DNA of 64,000 nucleotides. Origin: Galerina marginata (Eukaryota > Basidiomycota > Agaricomycetes > Agaricales > Galerinaceae). The stretch is taken from the NCBI GenBank assembly GCA_023014335.1, contig JAECYW010000030.1, positions 576,324-640,323 on the forward strand, in the 5' to 3' direction. This document shows positions 10,022 through 22,629 of this stretch, piece by piece. The translations under genes were made by a program, and so were the position numbers. Numbering within the stretch: the stretch's first letter is position 1; the number at the start of each line of letters is the position of its first letter. The notes under the pieces are model-generated. The model saw only the letters and a program-made list of their open reading frames with translations. It made no database searches and was not told the origin of the DNA.

Positions 10022-12727
10022 ATGTCTCCAGATTCTCAAAGCGATGGTCATAGAACTGATATTTTAGCGTGTAGAACGATAATCCAATACCGTTCGGCCT
10101 TCTGTCACGACCCCCCGAGAGTCAAAATGGGAAAGGGTCAAATGGAAGGAGTATTAGAGCTCCAATTGGCCTCGTCATTTGCATCCCTCTCTGTCCTTCA
10201 TCACGAAATTACGGCCGCTATACTGAAGATAGGGAATGGCTCTACTAATCCTAATATGCAGGATGTCGGGACTTCCGAACATCCATCTGGTGGAGAAAGC
10301 CTTATCAAAGGCATAATCACCAAGAACCCTCGTCCCGATGATCTGGAGGGATCCAGATACGCCGAACCAAGCCTCTCGTCACTGAATGTACCCGACCAAT
10401 TTCGGGAATACAAGGAAAGCCAGAGCCCTGGCATTAATGAAGGCGAAGTTCTGGGTTCATATATTCACGAAGTCCTTCTTTCGCAAGGGTAAATACTGCT
10501 TGTTTCTGCTATGCTATTGCATTCTTACCTCTTCACTCCTTCACAGATGTCAATCCATCTCGTTTGGTGACCATATCTGGATGCTCCAGAAGATCCTCAA
10601 TACTCGGGAGGCTGATCGTCTGAATGATTCCCTCAAGGCCTTGATGGTCTACATGGTCATTGCATGCTTCCGAAAATTGTACCAGCGGACCTGGCATGAC
10701 CGCTCAGAGCCTTTCCTCCAGGCCTTGACCGACGTTGAGCTTGAAGGAATTATTTTTGACAGGGCCACTCTCACGTTTACTCCCACAGAAGACCAGATTC
10801 AAATGGACAACCTGTGTTTGGCAAGCTTCCTGGACAATCTTCCCTCCGGGGGGTACAAATATACAAGCTTAAATGCCAAAGGGACAACCTCCACGACCAC
10901 CTTCTACGACAAAGACACATTCGAGGACTTCCATCGCATGCTACTGTCCATCCTGCAAATCTACCGAAACGAGCTTGCGCGAATGAAGGACGCGACAGGA
11001 AACGACGCGCTTTCCAAAGAGACATTTAAAAATGCAGCTACCAATGTCCTTTGGGCCGGAGACATACTTCAGAGGCTAACCACTGGTGCTGCCCTTCCAA
11101 TGCACCTGCACACGATCAAGCACTCGCTCTCTAGCTTAGCAACGCCCATCTCTCCCGAGGCTTGGGGCCAAGAAGCTGGTATTCCCGCTCCCGTCCAAGA
11201 CCAGGCAGGCGTCCCGCTCAGAGACGACATAACCGATTCCCAGGATCTCCCTTTAAACGAAGGCAATGAGTCTGTTGAGAAAGAGTTGCACAATTCTCCC
11301 CACGACGAGTACCGGCATGCTTCCCCTTTTAGCGAGGATAACCTGGACGATGACCGCGGTGACGAGCTTGACACGGATGAGTCCGTGGATAGTGATGAAG
11401 AGAATCCCAGTAACGACGGTCATGCCATTGCTGGTGCAAGGGCCGACGATCCAGCCGACGAGTCACCTAGAAACATGTGTGATGGGGAGCCTGATGCCAA
11501 AGATGAGGCTGGTGATGGGGATGAGGCTGGTGATAAGGGTGAGGATGGCTATAAGGACGACGACGACTTTGTCGAAATCAGTTCTAACAGTGGATCCAAT
11601 GCCGCTATGAAATGGATCAAGCTGCTGGTGTCGCAGTTCAGCTCCAGCTACACGCTAGTCTTTAGTCTGCCAAGACACACCCTCTCCTTTCAAATTTTGA
11701 TCTCTCCTCATGTGAGTCGTGACATGATGGCCTGGAAGACCCTCATCAACAATGAATCATATTTCCCTCTTTCGCCATTCCGAGGTGGTTCTCGCCTGTG
11801 GCGTAATGTCGACATCATCCAATTCCTCGAGAAAGGCGCGAACTCAGACCGTCGTGGGACCCGTCTGCTCGCCAAGGCGGCCTATGACCTATGGCAGCAA
11901 TGCACACAAGCTTATCACTCCAAAGCATCAAATCCTCTTCATCCCAGTGCTGACATTTACAGCACCAAGTCCCAGCACATTTTCCAAGAGCTAGTCACAG
12001 CTGTCTCCGTGCTCCATGATAAGGCAGACGTTCAAGGTTGTAAAGCAACTGCAAAGGAGATCCTCGAGGTCCTCAAGTCAGAGCCTCCTGTAGGCGTTAC
12101 TGAGGACGTTCACATTCTATCAGACCATGTTAAGAGAGGTCAAGTCAGCAAAAACTTTCTTTACATCCTTAACACTTGCGAGGTCCTCGGCAGGCTTCTA
12201 GCCACCAAATTCTCTGGCTCGCTTCATTGCGAGGCAGCCCTTGCTACCCTCATCAGCACTCCCGTCAAGGAGGCACTCCCAAAATACTCTACCCTTTTAA
12301 CTGAATTGCAGGTGAGCCATGCAATCTATGATCTCTTATCCCCCCTCATTTTGGTTGTTAGCAATTTGGACCCGTCATCGGGGTCTCGAAGCGCTGCTGT
12401 CCTGTATGTGCGCGCCTCCTGTCGTCTATTTCCCCTGTATCATCAAGCGTGCCATTCGTCACCAGAGGCTCCCATGCAACCACAACGTCATGTACTCTTC
12501 CTGATTGGACTCCGCAAGACGTTGTCAAGCAGATTTCTGACCATTTCGGGGCACAACTAAGAGAAGAAATCGGCTTATTAATGGAACGCACGAACTGGGC
12601 ACCCCGAGTGTACACCCCTTCGACAGGTTCTTCTGTCTTTTCCGTTAGCAAACTTGTGTTAAAACACCGGAAGGACGACACTGAGGACCTCATAGCACCT
12701 GTTTTGCCATCTGATTTGCTGCTTTGA
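10022..12727 (+). CDS. Deaminase-fold protein (OTT_1508-like), intact copy
   Basis: Three exons, 10022-10488, 10547-12311 and 12362-12727, join in frame (introns of 58 and 50 nt) into 865 residues, starting at the ATG in ACCATGTCTCC. The N-terminal third is predicted globular, the middle (about 330-420) is strongly acidic, and the C-terminus holds a zinc-type signature: LHCEAAL with His716 and Glu718, then GVSKRCCPVC with Cys757 and Cys760. This HxE...CxxC pattern with about 40 residues between is what nucleic-acid/nucleotide deaminases use, and the fungal expansions of the OTT_1508-like deaminase family match it. The substrate is unknown. The paralogue at 1-2526 is in the opposite orientation and lacks the Glu. 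The family call is moderate; the gene structure is strong. Confidence 0.65.
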
Positions 12728-14188
12728 TGCAACATTGGGTTGCTTAGTCCTTACCTAGCGCGTCTCTTGGAGCTGTATGTCTTATTTTGTTGTCATAATA
12801 TGCAGGTTTGTTATCTTGTCATCCTATACGCAGGCAAAGGGATGGCCCCGGATTGGTATATTCTGTACTTCATTTCTTGTATTTTTGGTCTGCAAAGAAT
12901 GTAAATATATCACAGACCGAGCAGCGAATATTAGTACTGAAGGCACTGCAGCCTGCCAGCCTTCAAGGTTATTGCACAGGTCTCGCACAGAGGATTTGGA
13001 GGGCCGTTATAAATCAACATGTACAAACAGTTGGCTCGCGCTTGCGAGCTAAATGTTTGCATGTATTTTGATCATTCGACTTGCACAACCCGCCTTTGCA
13101 CCTTTGCGCCTATGGTCCTTTGCACATAGCATTCCAACGCACCCAATTGTTGAGTTTTCTTATCTATAGACAACACCGACTGCGAATAACCACATATAAT
13201 AGTTCTCCTTCCAGAATCCCGACCGAATACAGTTGAAGAAAATCCAGAAATAACCCGATGTCCTCCGATGTCCTTCTTGAATTCCTCTCTCTATAACTCG
13301 GGTGTCATCGGTGGCCGCGTTTATAACCTTGTATTCTGACAGCTGTCAAACCACGAACCGTCGAACTTCTGGGGATCCTAAGAAAAATCAAGTGGGAGCA
13401 CCTCCGCCTCGTTATTCTGAATTCTAACCCCCAACTCAGGACCAGGACCACCAATTCTCTAAGTCGCATGGAAAGACCTCAGTTGCCAACAGATGGGGAT
13501 GCAACACACCTGATGATTTAACGAAACCTTCTCTCTTCAACAAAAGACTTGGGCTGACTGTTATCTCGACGACTCTCCGGTTTGTAAGTCTCTATATCTG
13601 CTACTCAGTTGAGCATACCGATAACCACTGGTTCCAAAGCATCCTTAGGACTCACTTTCAACAAGCTCTGGCTCTCTGCTCCAATACCAATCACAATAAC
13701 CCACTAAAACATCTTCCTCGCTTCATCAGGTGAAAGGGAATTATTTCTCCCAACGACCCGTCAAGAAAATACCACAATGAGGCTGGAGATGTCAAACAAT
13801 TCGACAGCATTGAGAATGTCAGCCTTGTATAGTGGGCGTGCCTACTATACTGACAGGCATAAGGCCTCCTCCAGTGTCATTCACCAAGCTTGCAAAAGTT
13901 CATTGAGATCGACGCCAATGGGGGACGCCGACCTGCTATTAACACGTCTGCCAGCAAGGCGTATACCGCCAATTGGGAAAAACGTGATGGACCCGTGAAG
14001 TCTTCGCAGTGCCAACGTATTTTTGGAACATGGAGTTGGAGTTTATTGAAATCGACGCCAATGGGGGACAGAGCAAGGACAGAGGGACGCTTATAGAGAG
14101 TGAGTCAAACTGTGATTTGCGTGACAGGTCACACCACTCACAACATCCCTCAAAGCTTTATTATACTTCTTAACCTTTCCCTTCACTT
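12728..14188. other. Intergenic, with a short direct repeat upstream of the transposase-like gene
   Basis: No gene could be supported. Two copies of a ~24 bp motif containing ATCGACGCCAATGGGGGAC occur at about 13905-13928 and 14047-14070, 142 bp apart, just upstream of the 12-exon gene. They may be regulatory or transposon sub-terminal repeats. No inverted partner was found after the gene. Confidence 0.45.
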
Positions 14189-17100
14189 ATGGCCCGAGGA
14201 CGAAAGCCAAAACATGTATTGCCTGACTGTAAGTTTGGGTAGCGGACTTCATCATTTATGCTTATGCTGTAATTTCAGTCGTACAGTTATCGGACGATGG
14301 CAAGAAGGTCTTATGCCAGCTGTGTCACGCTGGAACTGGGACCACAGGCAAGGCATGGATGAGGAAAGACAGCCTCCCAAATCACTTGAAGTCAGACACC
14401 CATGCGAAATGTCTCAGCGAACAAGAGATATCTCAATCCATTCAGCAAGCTGGAGATCGAGCCATGTGGGACGAAAACGCGATGGAAGAGATCATGGGCC
14501 TGGTTACCGTTACATCAGTCACCCAATCCGCAGTTGTAACCGAAAAACAGGTTCCAAGGCCAAGTGATGAAGAACGTGCAATGTGGGACGCATTCATGCA
14601 CTGCACTGAAGACTTCGATGCGGGAGTTGACCATATGCTTGATGCAGCAGAAGAGAGAAAGCGTTTAGAACAGGAGGCTATTGAATTTGATCTCTGGCAT
14701 GACTCCCTGCCAGAACAGGACTTAAACATTGGAGAAAGCATGTTGGACGAACTAGAACAGGACGATATCCTGACTGAGCTTTTACAGAATGCACGTATGT
14801 ATTCACTCCGTTGTTGATCTGGATTATAAAGATCTCATGTGGCATAGACTTAGATCAACCCGATGCGGCAGAACTGCTTGATGAAGAGTTGGGAGGTGCA
14901 CGTCAACCTCGAACTAATGATGCTTGGTTTCCATATGAATCGAAAACGGTAAGCTAACCAGGTGACACTCTAACCCTGCTTAATTTCGTCCGTTCTCGTT
15001 ATTTAGATGTTCCTCCTCGACACCCTCGACAATCTCCCGAGGATGAAAATCTCTAACTCTCTCATGAATGTCTTGTTATGGATACTCCGTGAAGTTGGCG
15101 CCCGCGAGGTTCCCACTTTATACCGCCTTCGGCAGGTGCAGGCCAACTTAAGAAAGACTGGTGTACCGACTATACAACACAAGTCTCCGAAAGGGAACAT
15201 CTACTCCATAAATGACCCACGTACTCTTGTGGCTATGGTGTGCAATGCAATCACACTTACATCAGAAATCAAACTCACATGTCTTTTTCTGCCTAGGACT
15301 GGGCGAATCCCACTATATGCAATCACATCCGTCGTTATCCAGTAATTCCCCCAGATGGCGCAATATCAGAAGTATATCATGCGCAGAAGTGGATGGAGGT
15401 TGATCCCCACATTTTGAGTCCTATGTATGATGCTGGCAACTGCCACTATTACATTGACGAGCTTGCTGTCCTTAAGAATGGAAAGTTTATCATTCCATTG
15501 CGGTGGTTGGAGGATACAGACAGAAAAGTCTTCGCAGATGCTTATTCTGTTAAATTTAATTCACTGGTATGGGGTTCTCTCGAATACGACCGGTTCAAGG
15601 CACTAAATGTACCGCAGTCTGTTGCCAGTGTGGATGATAGCAAAATGATTCGGGTTCAGGCTTCAGATTTAGAACATAATTTTCTTGATTTGAAGGACAT
15701 GCAATTGTCTTTTACCTGGGACAGTGAGTCTTGGTTCTTTTGCCTTCTAATGAAATTGACAAAGGCAAACAGGAAGAACTATCACTGCCGGATATCCATC
15801 GCGCATGCCCAACCCAGATAGGGCCTTGGCAGAAGGAGATCCTTTGTATACTAGCTGGATAGATGTGTTTGGTGACGACGTATCTGGAAACAGAACCAAG
15901 AGCTACAATAAACATTGGAATATTTATATCAGCCATCGGAACCTACCCCGGAAACTGCTTCAGCAAGAGTTCCATGTACATTTTGTGTCAACTTCTCCGG
16001 TCGCCAGTATGACTGAGCAATTTCATGGGATAAAGCAGGCTATTGAGTACGTTCAAACTATAGCTCACTACAAATTGATATTAATTAAAGATTGTTTTAT
16101 AGGTCAACCCATAAGCAGCCTGTAAAGGTTCGACATGGCACGACAGGCGCATCGATACGGTTCAAGATATACGTTAATAGTGAGCCAGGTGACAACCCGG
16201 CCCAAAGCGAAGGTTGTGGCCACATTGGCGGAAACGGAAACCACCTGTGCAGAAAGTGCGATGCTGGCGGTACAAAGGAAGTTAAGCAAAGTGATGATGG
16301 ATATCATCAACTTTTCCAAGTGAGCAACGTTGACATTCTTTTTTTCTCTGTCTTTCACTAACTCAGATTGTTTAGCCGGGAAATGCTCGTTCTGGTGCAG
16401 CAGTCCTCTCGGAAGTGAAGTCTCAGGTTGAATTGGCCTGTCTGGGCGTTGCTGCGAAAGTCGACAGACGGCAGACCGCTGCAGGTATCAAAGATGCCTA
16501 CACCCAATTTTGGATTGATTATCTGATAGAGCGTGCACGAACATTGAAAAAGGAGAACCCTCGCCGTACAAGCTCTGATATCCAGAAGGAATTGCTCCAA
16601 TGGGTTGAAGATCATAAAAGTGATATCTATAACCCCTACCTGGAATTGGATGGTGAGTACTTATTCATGGCTTGTGAGCACAACTATTTAGGATCTCTGG
16701 CAGGTTTTGATCCAGTGGTAGATACTCCGGTGGAAATCCTCCATACCATTCTTCTCGGTGTGGTGAAATATCTCTGGCACGGTTCTCACACCTCATGGAC
16801 ACCTCATCAAAAGCAAACATATTCGGTTCGACTGCAATCAACCAATACATCTGGTCTCTCAATTCACGCTATTCGTGCCAACTACATCATGCAATACGCT
16901 AACTCACTCATTGGGCGACAGCTTAAAACCATTGCTCAGGTCAACGTCTTTCATGTCTACGATCTTGTGGACAGCACACGGTTTCTTCTTACCAAGGCTG
17001 TTGGAGAGCTCGCTGCACTCTTGTGGGTTCCTGAGATCAGAAATATGAAAGAGTATCTTGTACGTTTCAATCAGCCCTATTTACCTATGTTTATTGATTT

Positions 17101-18493
17101 TTTTTTTTGCAGTCTGACGTTGAGATTGCCGCTGCGAATGTCCTTGATTTGTTCGCCATAATAGATCCATCAAAGATGACAAATAAAATGAAACTGCACC
17201 TGCTTGTGCACTTGAAAGAAGACATTCTCCGCTTCGGACCTCTTGTTGGGACCGCATCGGAGACCTTCGAGTGCTTTAATGCGATATTCAGATATTGCTC
17301 CATATTCTCCAATCATCTTTCCCCAAGCCGTGACATAGCATTACAGCTTGCTGGTCAAGAACTCGTGAAGCACCGTCTCACTGGTGGTTGGTGGCCCACA
17401 GAGGACGGAGAGTGGAGGAGACCGGGCCCCTCCGTGCGTAACTTCATACGTGATCATCCAACACTACAGGCCACTGTAGGTTGGACCAGTGACAAGCCTC
17501 TTCTTGGTGGTAGGTTTAATTACGCTTATACAGTCTCGCTGAGTTTACTGAGTGTAATTTAGGGTCTGTTAGACTGGAACCTCTCAAACGAGGCGCAAAT
17601 CAGAAAATTGAAAGCCGAAAATATGTACCGTGGTGTCAGACACAAGGAGCGAAGGCCATAAACGTCTCAGAAGACCCTAATTCACAATGGACACCATGCA
17701 GGTCTGCTATCGGACGTTATGGAGATAACTGTTTAGTTGGCTCATGGGTTTTTGCAACATCCCCATTCAATGTGAGTTTCAGCCATAGTTCCAACTAAAA
17801 TCTAATAAACTAGGATATTCATCTCAATACCCTTTGCTTTATAGAGACAGGAATCTGTTACTGGCCGCATTGTTGAAATCTGGTCAGAGGAGAAGAATCG
17901 TGCTGTTGTTGTTCTTGATGTCTTCAAAGTTTGTGGTACCCGGCACAAAATCTTTGGAATGCCCATGTTAGCACGGCCGGATGACAAGACAACATACATT
18001 GTGATACGAACTATCGTACGTTGTCTGTATTTCCTAACATAAACTGCATAGTCTAAACGCATTACAGGACATTGAATTTCTGTACAACGTGCAGCATGAC
18101 TGCGTCCTTGCAAAGTGTACAGCATCAGGAAAGCATGCGGTACTGCAGGAGCGAGTCGAATCAGGTGTATCCAATGCCTTTATCGAACACAATCCTATTG
18201 ACCGTTTTGTCATCAATACTCATGCTTTCCATAATGCACACCTTCTTCGAGCGAGCTTGGATCGTTCTCTGGTTGTTCCTATCCTCCTCTATCCTCCTGA
18301 GGAGCGGAGAATAAAACACACAGAACTTGCACAAACTTTCCGACGCCAACAAGCAGAAATTAAAGCGCGGGCAGAGCAGACGCAACAAATGAAGAACCAA
18401 GAATCATCGACCTCGGCTGACATATCAAGAAAGCGCGCAAGACTGGAATCAGAGGCAGAAGCATTGGGAGACGACATCATGACTGGAGCTTAG
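14189..18493 (+). CDS. Large zinc-finger, transposase-like protein (Plavaka/CACTA-type)
   Basis: Twelve exons join in frame (14189-14228, 14279-14794, 14848-14948, 15007-15237, 15297-15723, 15773-16046, 16103-16319, 16376-17059, 17113-17509, 17563-17771, 17845-18015, 18068-18493) into 1230 residues with no stop. The N-terminus has an AT-hook-like RGRKPK and a C2H2-type finger (Cys26, Cys29, His49, His55). The core has motifs shared by Plavaka/CACTA-like basidiomycete transposases: [16 protein letters not shown] (from residue 473), [19 protein letters not shown] (718) and [11 protein letters not shown] (880), so Asp473/474, Asp718 and Glu880/883 are candidate acidic catalytic residues (inference). 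The C-terminal part (about 960-1150) looks like a separate globular domain and ends in a charged coil. The intact 11-intron structure could mean an active element or a domesticated host gene. No terminal inverted repeats were identified. Confidence 0.65.
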
Positions 18494-19745
18494 CGGTACG
18501 AGACAAAAAACATAAATCCGGTTGATGAAGTGAAGGAAGGCCGGGTGCAATGCGTTCTCGCTGCGCGAAAATCAGTCCAACCCCCCCCCCAAAAAAAAAA
18601 AAAAACCAAGCCAAGGCGACCCACCCACCGCAAAAGAACAGCCTGCCCGATCCGTCAGCACCGCCCATCTGCCGACTAGCGCTCTCGACTACCCTTTTCG
18701 TTGAAATCTTTGTTGTACGTCGTTATCGCCTCTCATTAAAGCCTTCTCGCTCGCTCTTTTCAGGGCTGGAGTCGTAGGCGTTGGGAGGTAGGAAGTAGTG
18801 TGTGAACCGAAGGAAGGCAAAGAGGAGACCGAGGGGCGGTCAGCGCCGCGCGGTGTGATTAGCGGGAATACGTACCCATCTTCGACTTGGACGAAGCCGC
18901 ACCCCTCGTTCGACAAGAACTGAATGAGGAGGGAGGAAAAGGAAAAGAGGATTAGCTTCCGCAGCGCCGACGTTTGAAGGCATAGGGACCAACTTACGTT
19001 AAGTCGACGCACGGACGGACGGCGTTCTCGACCATTTCCAGTAGTCGCCGTCGCCGTTTCCTTCGCCCGTCGTCGTGTGTCGATATCGCCGGCTCGTTCG
19101 TTTGTTTGGCAGCTGGAACTGGAGCTGGAGGATCGGGTGCGGGGTGCGGGGTGTGGGGTGTGGGGTGCGGGATGTGAGCGAGGCTCGAAGAGGACGAGCC
19201 GTGAGGCGGGCGGGCGTTAGTGGTGTGCCGACGTTCGAGGAGAGGTGCTGCAGGCTGCCAGTTGCCGGCTGCGAAGGACGAGGTGTTAGAGACAGCACGG
19301 GAGGTTGGGACAGGAGAACGTACCAACTCGCGGATAGCGAGACCGCTCGTCGTATGGACAGCGGTCTCGACTATTTCTAGTCGTAGCCACCACCACAGCT
19401 GCTGCTGCCCAACTCATACACCACCATCAAAACGCGCGGACAGCTGAGCTGGACTACCCAGAATTGTCGCTGCTGCCGCTTATCCTATCGCCCTTCAACT
19501 CTCCGTCGTTCGTCTTCGCGCCATCTTGGGTTCTGGGTCCGGGTCCAGGACCCGAGCCGAAAGTAAAGCTCCGAAGATTCGTGGCATTGAAGGCAAGAAT
19601 TTTCAAGAACATCAAAACATTCAGGCACTGGACCAAAAAATGGCGCTCTTGAAGAACTTGCAGGAGGATCAGTAGGATCAGTAGTTACGTAGAGATTCCT
19701 GTAAGATGATGGACACTTGTAGATTTTATTTTCGGTCATCTTATC
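18494..19745. other. GC-rich unassigned region with a poly-C/poly-A tract
   Basis: A run of about 11 C followed by about 15 A lies near 18580-18604. On the minus strand, between about 18850 and 19380, codon-like sequence (Pro/His-rich, then SNEGCGFVQVEDG) is split by a plausible intron (GTAAGTTGG...TTCAG), so part of a gene may be present. I do not recognise the product and could not join a full frame. A short GGGGTGCGG-type low-complexity repeat sits at about 19135-19170. Confidence 0.35.
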
Positions 19746-19749
19746 TTAT

Positions 19750-20400
19750 CGCGCTTATGACAAGCTGTTATTGACACATTGTCGCAATATGAATGAGATG
19801 AGACCTGCAGGATACTACGCGGATGTGCTTGTTATATGTACACATATGCGAACTAACTGAGTTACACCAAGTTGACATAAAACACTTCCGCCGTGAAGGA
19901 GCTAGTTTTGTATCTCTCACATAGGTGGAATAAGACCTCCGAAATGGTTGTGCTGCTTCGTGGATATCATATGTAAACAGGTGCTGATTAGCTGACTTAG
20001 CATTAAGTATATCAGCTACGATGAAGCTCATTCTCAACCCGGCAGACCATGTGAGCTAACCTCCAGGTAACATCGAATATTTCGGCTGCAATGGAGCTGG
20101 AACAGTATCTGACATATGCATGGAATCATACCTGCAAGACAGTCCTGCGGCTACATGAATATTATATGTAGATATGTGCCGACCAGGTGAGGCAACATGA
20201 AATATTTCAGCTATGACAGAGCTGATTCATGATCTGATGAGTGGGTGGAACAACATCTTCTGGATAGTTTTGCTGCTACGTGGTTGTCACCTCTGAACAC
20301 GTGCCAACCAGCTAACCTATCAGCGGATCTTTCAGCTGGTGCAGAGCTGGCTCAATATCTGACTCATGTGAATCAACATATGTCCCAAAGGAAATTGGAA
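19750..20400. repeat. Degenerate tandem repeat, unit about 130-200 bp
   Basis: A motif resembling CTGCTACGTGGATATCATATGTA followed by CACGTGCC-AC-AGCTGAC recurs at about 19815, 19950, 20150 and 20275, each accompanied by an ATTTCAGCT-TGA-AGAGCTG block and TATCTGAC. Copies are heavily diverged and no frame is conserved. I read it as a non-coding minisatellite-like array. Confidence 0.6.
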
Positions 20401-20579
20401 AACGTGACTGCTACGTTTCATACATTTGGCGGTGTAGCCTACTTCGCCGTTTCCCATGACCATTTTGTAACTTATAGCAATGCTGCAAAAGCCAAATTAA
20501 AATTGTTATCCTTTGAAGTTTGGGAGCTCGAGCGAAATGTCGTTTGGTGCTTTTACTTCGAATAACGCGCTCATTAGCG

Positions 20580-21820
20580 ACCATAGTCTTCTATGGCAAC
20601 CAAAATTTGGGGTATAGCACGGTGGATGTACCAAACAACGGTAAATCTATCCTTTGCTTTTAACCACCATCTTGACACCGAACTTTCGTCCTGACTACCC
20701 AATTTTTTGCTCAGATATCAACACTATGAAAATTCTGTGGTTTATTTCTACGTTTACATCCTCAGAACATCGCGGTCTGGCATAAGTAGCCTGGGGATCA
20801 ACGATCGTGACTAGTACTGTAAACAAGTCTGAAACGCGTGCGATCAGACTGTCGCAGCATAGTTATGGGCTGAAGGTATTCTTCGCGATGTTCATTCGTC
20901 TTCTCACCCGTGTCTGACGTCCAGCTCGCAGACCGTCTTCCCAATTTCTGGCTGTTCGTGTCGAATCGCACAGAACCCATGTTGGTTTTTCAGCTGGACT
21001 TGGCGTTGACGATGATAGAGGACTCATTGACGAGACGATGCAGGACATCAATAGGCCGATAGGTTCGTAATTCTTTCCTTCTTTTACGTGACATCCACCT
21101 GATCCACCTTTTTTTTCCAGTCGTCGTTCTCGTTCCGAGCATCGTCGCCTTCGCACTATGCTTCTTCTACGTCGTGCTCTACTCTCAGAACTGCAATAAC
21201 TACCAAATGACTATGGATATGGTTTGTTTCTACGTCGATGTGCTCAGAACATCGCTGTCTGGCCTAAGTAGCCTCCATGGCGACTGGTCCTGTAGACAAG
21301 TCTGAAACGCGTGCGATTAGACTGTCGCAGCGTAGGAATGGGCTGAAGGTACGCTACACGACGTTTATTCGTCTTCCTGACCGTGTTTGACTTCCAAATC
21401 AATGTTCCCTATTTCCGGCGGTTCACGTCGAATGGAACAGAGCCCGTGTTAAACCCTTCAACTAGACCTGTTGTCGACGAAGACGGAGGGTTGGCTGACG
21501 AGAGGGTTGTCCTCTGGATGCAGAAAATGAACAGGCGGATAGTTTCCTTCTTTCACTTTACCTCCAATTCATTTACCATTTTTTTCTCAGCCTTCGTTCT
21601 CGTTGAGTCTGTGTATCGTCGCCCTCGCACAATGCTTGCTCTACGTCTTGCCCTACTGCGTGAACTGGACAGTATTCGAGTCCAACCTCACCCACTGGAC
21701 CTTGAAGACGCAATCTTCACCCAGCGTTCTCCCGAGTCGCCTTCATCCATTCTCCCTATGACGCCTTCGAGATACGTCGACAATTTTAAGGACAACGGTA
21801 CGGTCGGGTCCTTAAATTAG
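20580..21820 (+). pseudogene. Two broken tandem copies of the PPxY membrane-protein gene (family A)
   Basis: The conserved parts of the gene at 34626-35521 are recognisable: a GATGTACCAAACAACG block with a GTAAAT donor (20627), a segment encoding SETRAIRLSQHSYGLK-like sequence (20830), the intron/exon ending in CTCGCAG (20930), and the transmembrane exon (from 21121, VVVLVPSIVAFALCFFY). Right after the transmembrane exon the sequence restarts at the first block (21170), giving a second copy about 450 bp later whose transmembrane segment is scrambled by offsetting frameshifts (about 21590-21650). No complete frame exists. The module matches the downstream array at 24.2-27.2 kb. Confidence 0.65.
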
Positions 21821-22629
21821 CACACCACCCTCTAACCCTCCCTGCTCAGCTCAAATCCTATGTGAGTTGATATCCTGTTGGGACAACATGCGACCTCTCC
21901 ATTCCGCCTCTTTTGGTGTATACGTCGTTTCCACACGCGTAGGTGCCGTCTCCTTGGGACACCGCCGATTTCTAGCCTTTAAGCACGTCCTCGGCTTCGC
22001 CACTCAGCGGAGGACGCAAGAAGCGCTCCTTGTTCCCCGTTCCGAAAATATTAATGTGGATCAGGATTCCCTCTCTACTTGTCATATTCAAGCCAATCAT
22101 GCACCACGATGGGCCGATTCTATCCACGACATTCGTTCTTTTAGCTAAATATTGTCGATGGACGTAATTTTTCTTGGGTCTATAATTTCTATGTATCTGT
22201 ATCTTTTCGGACTAAGTCAAATGGAAGTCCTGTACTCCACTGCATCACCCAACGATGATAATTAATGTGCTAAAGGAAAGGCCCACCTCGTTGGATTGGG
22301 TTTTAAGATATTTCAGCTTATGTTGTCATCCTTCGCTCCCTTGGAATAAATGCGGAATGGGTTGAAAAACATATATACGGAATTGATATATACGAAATCG
22401 AATTAAACCATGATTTGTATATCATTGAAATTCGGTCGTTTGCTGCCAAAAAATTTCCCAGACCCAACATTGTAGAACCTTTTACTCTTGCATATTATTA
22501 TATTCTACATTGCTGAAATAAGTACTCAACCTTGACCTTTCACCGTGAGGCTGCCATCAAGTGCAACCAAATACTGGTAAATACTTCACTTTGCTTCAAC
22601 AACCACGATCCATTCGCACTGGTCGAATA
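21821..22629. other. Intergenic, upstream region of the F-box pseudogene
   Basis: No gene could be supported. The last ~100 bp (CTTCACTTTGCTTCAACAACCACGATCC-type) match the sequences upstream of the F-box genes at 37579 and 40415, so this is the inherited promoter region. Confidence 0.5.

Noticed and set aside
13777..14096. Small genes around the 24 bp direct repeat
   Set aside because: Short frames without conservation or splice logic; the repeat occurs in different frames in them.
21383..21820. A 145-residue protein from the second family A copy
   Set aside because: The transmembrane helix is replaced by frameshifted sequence and the intron is read through; it is a broken copy.
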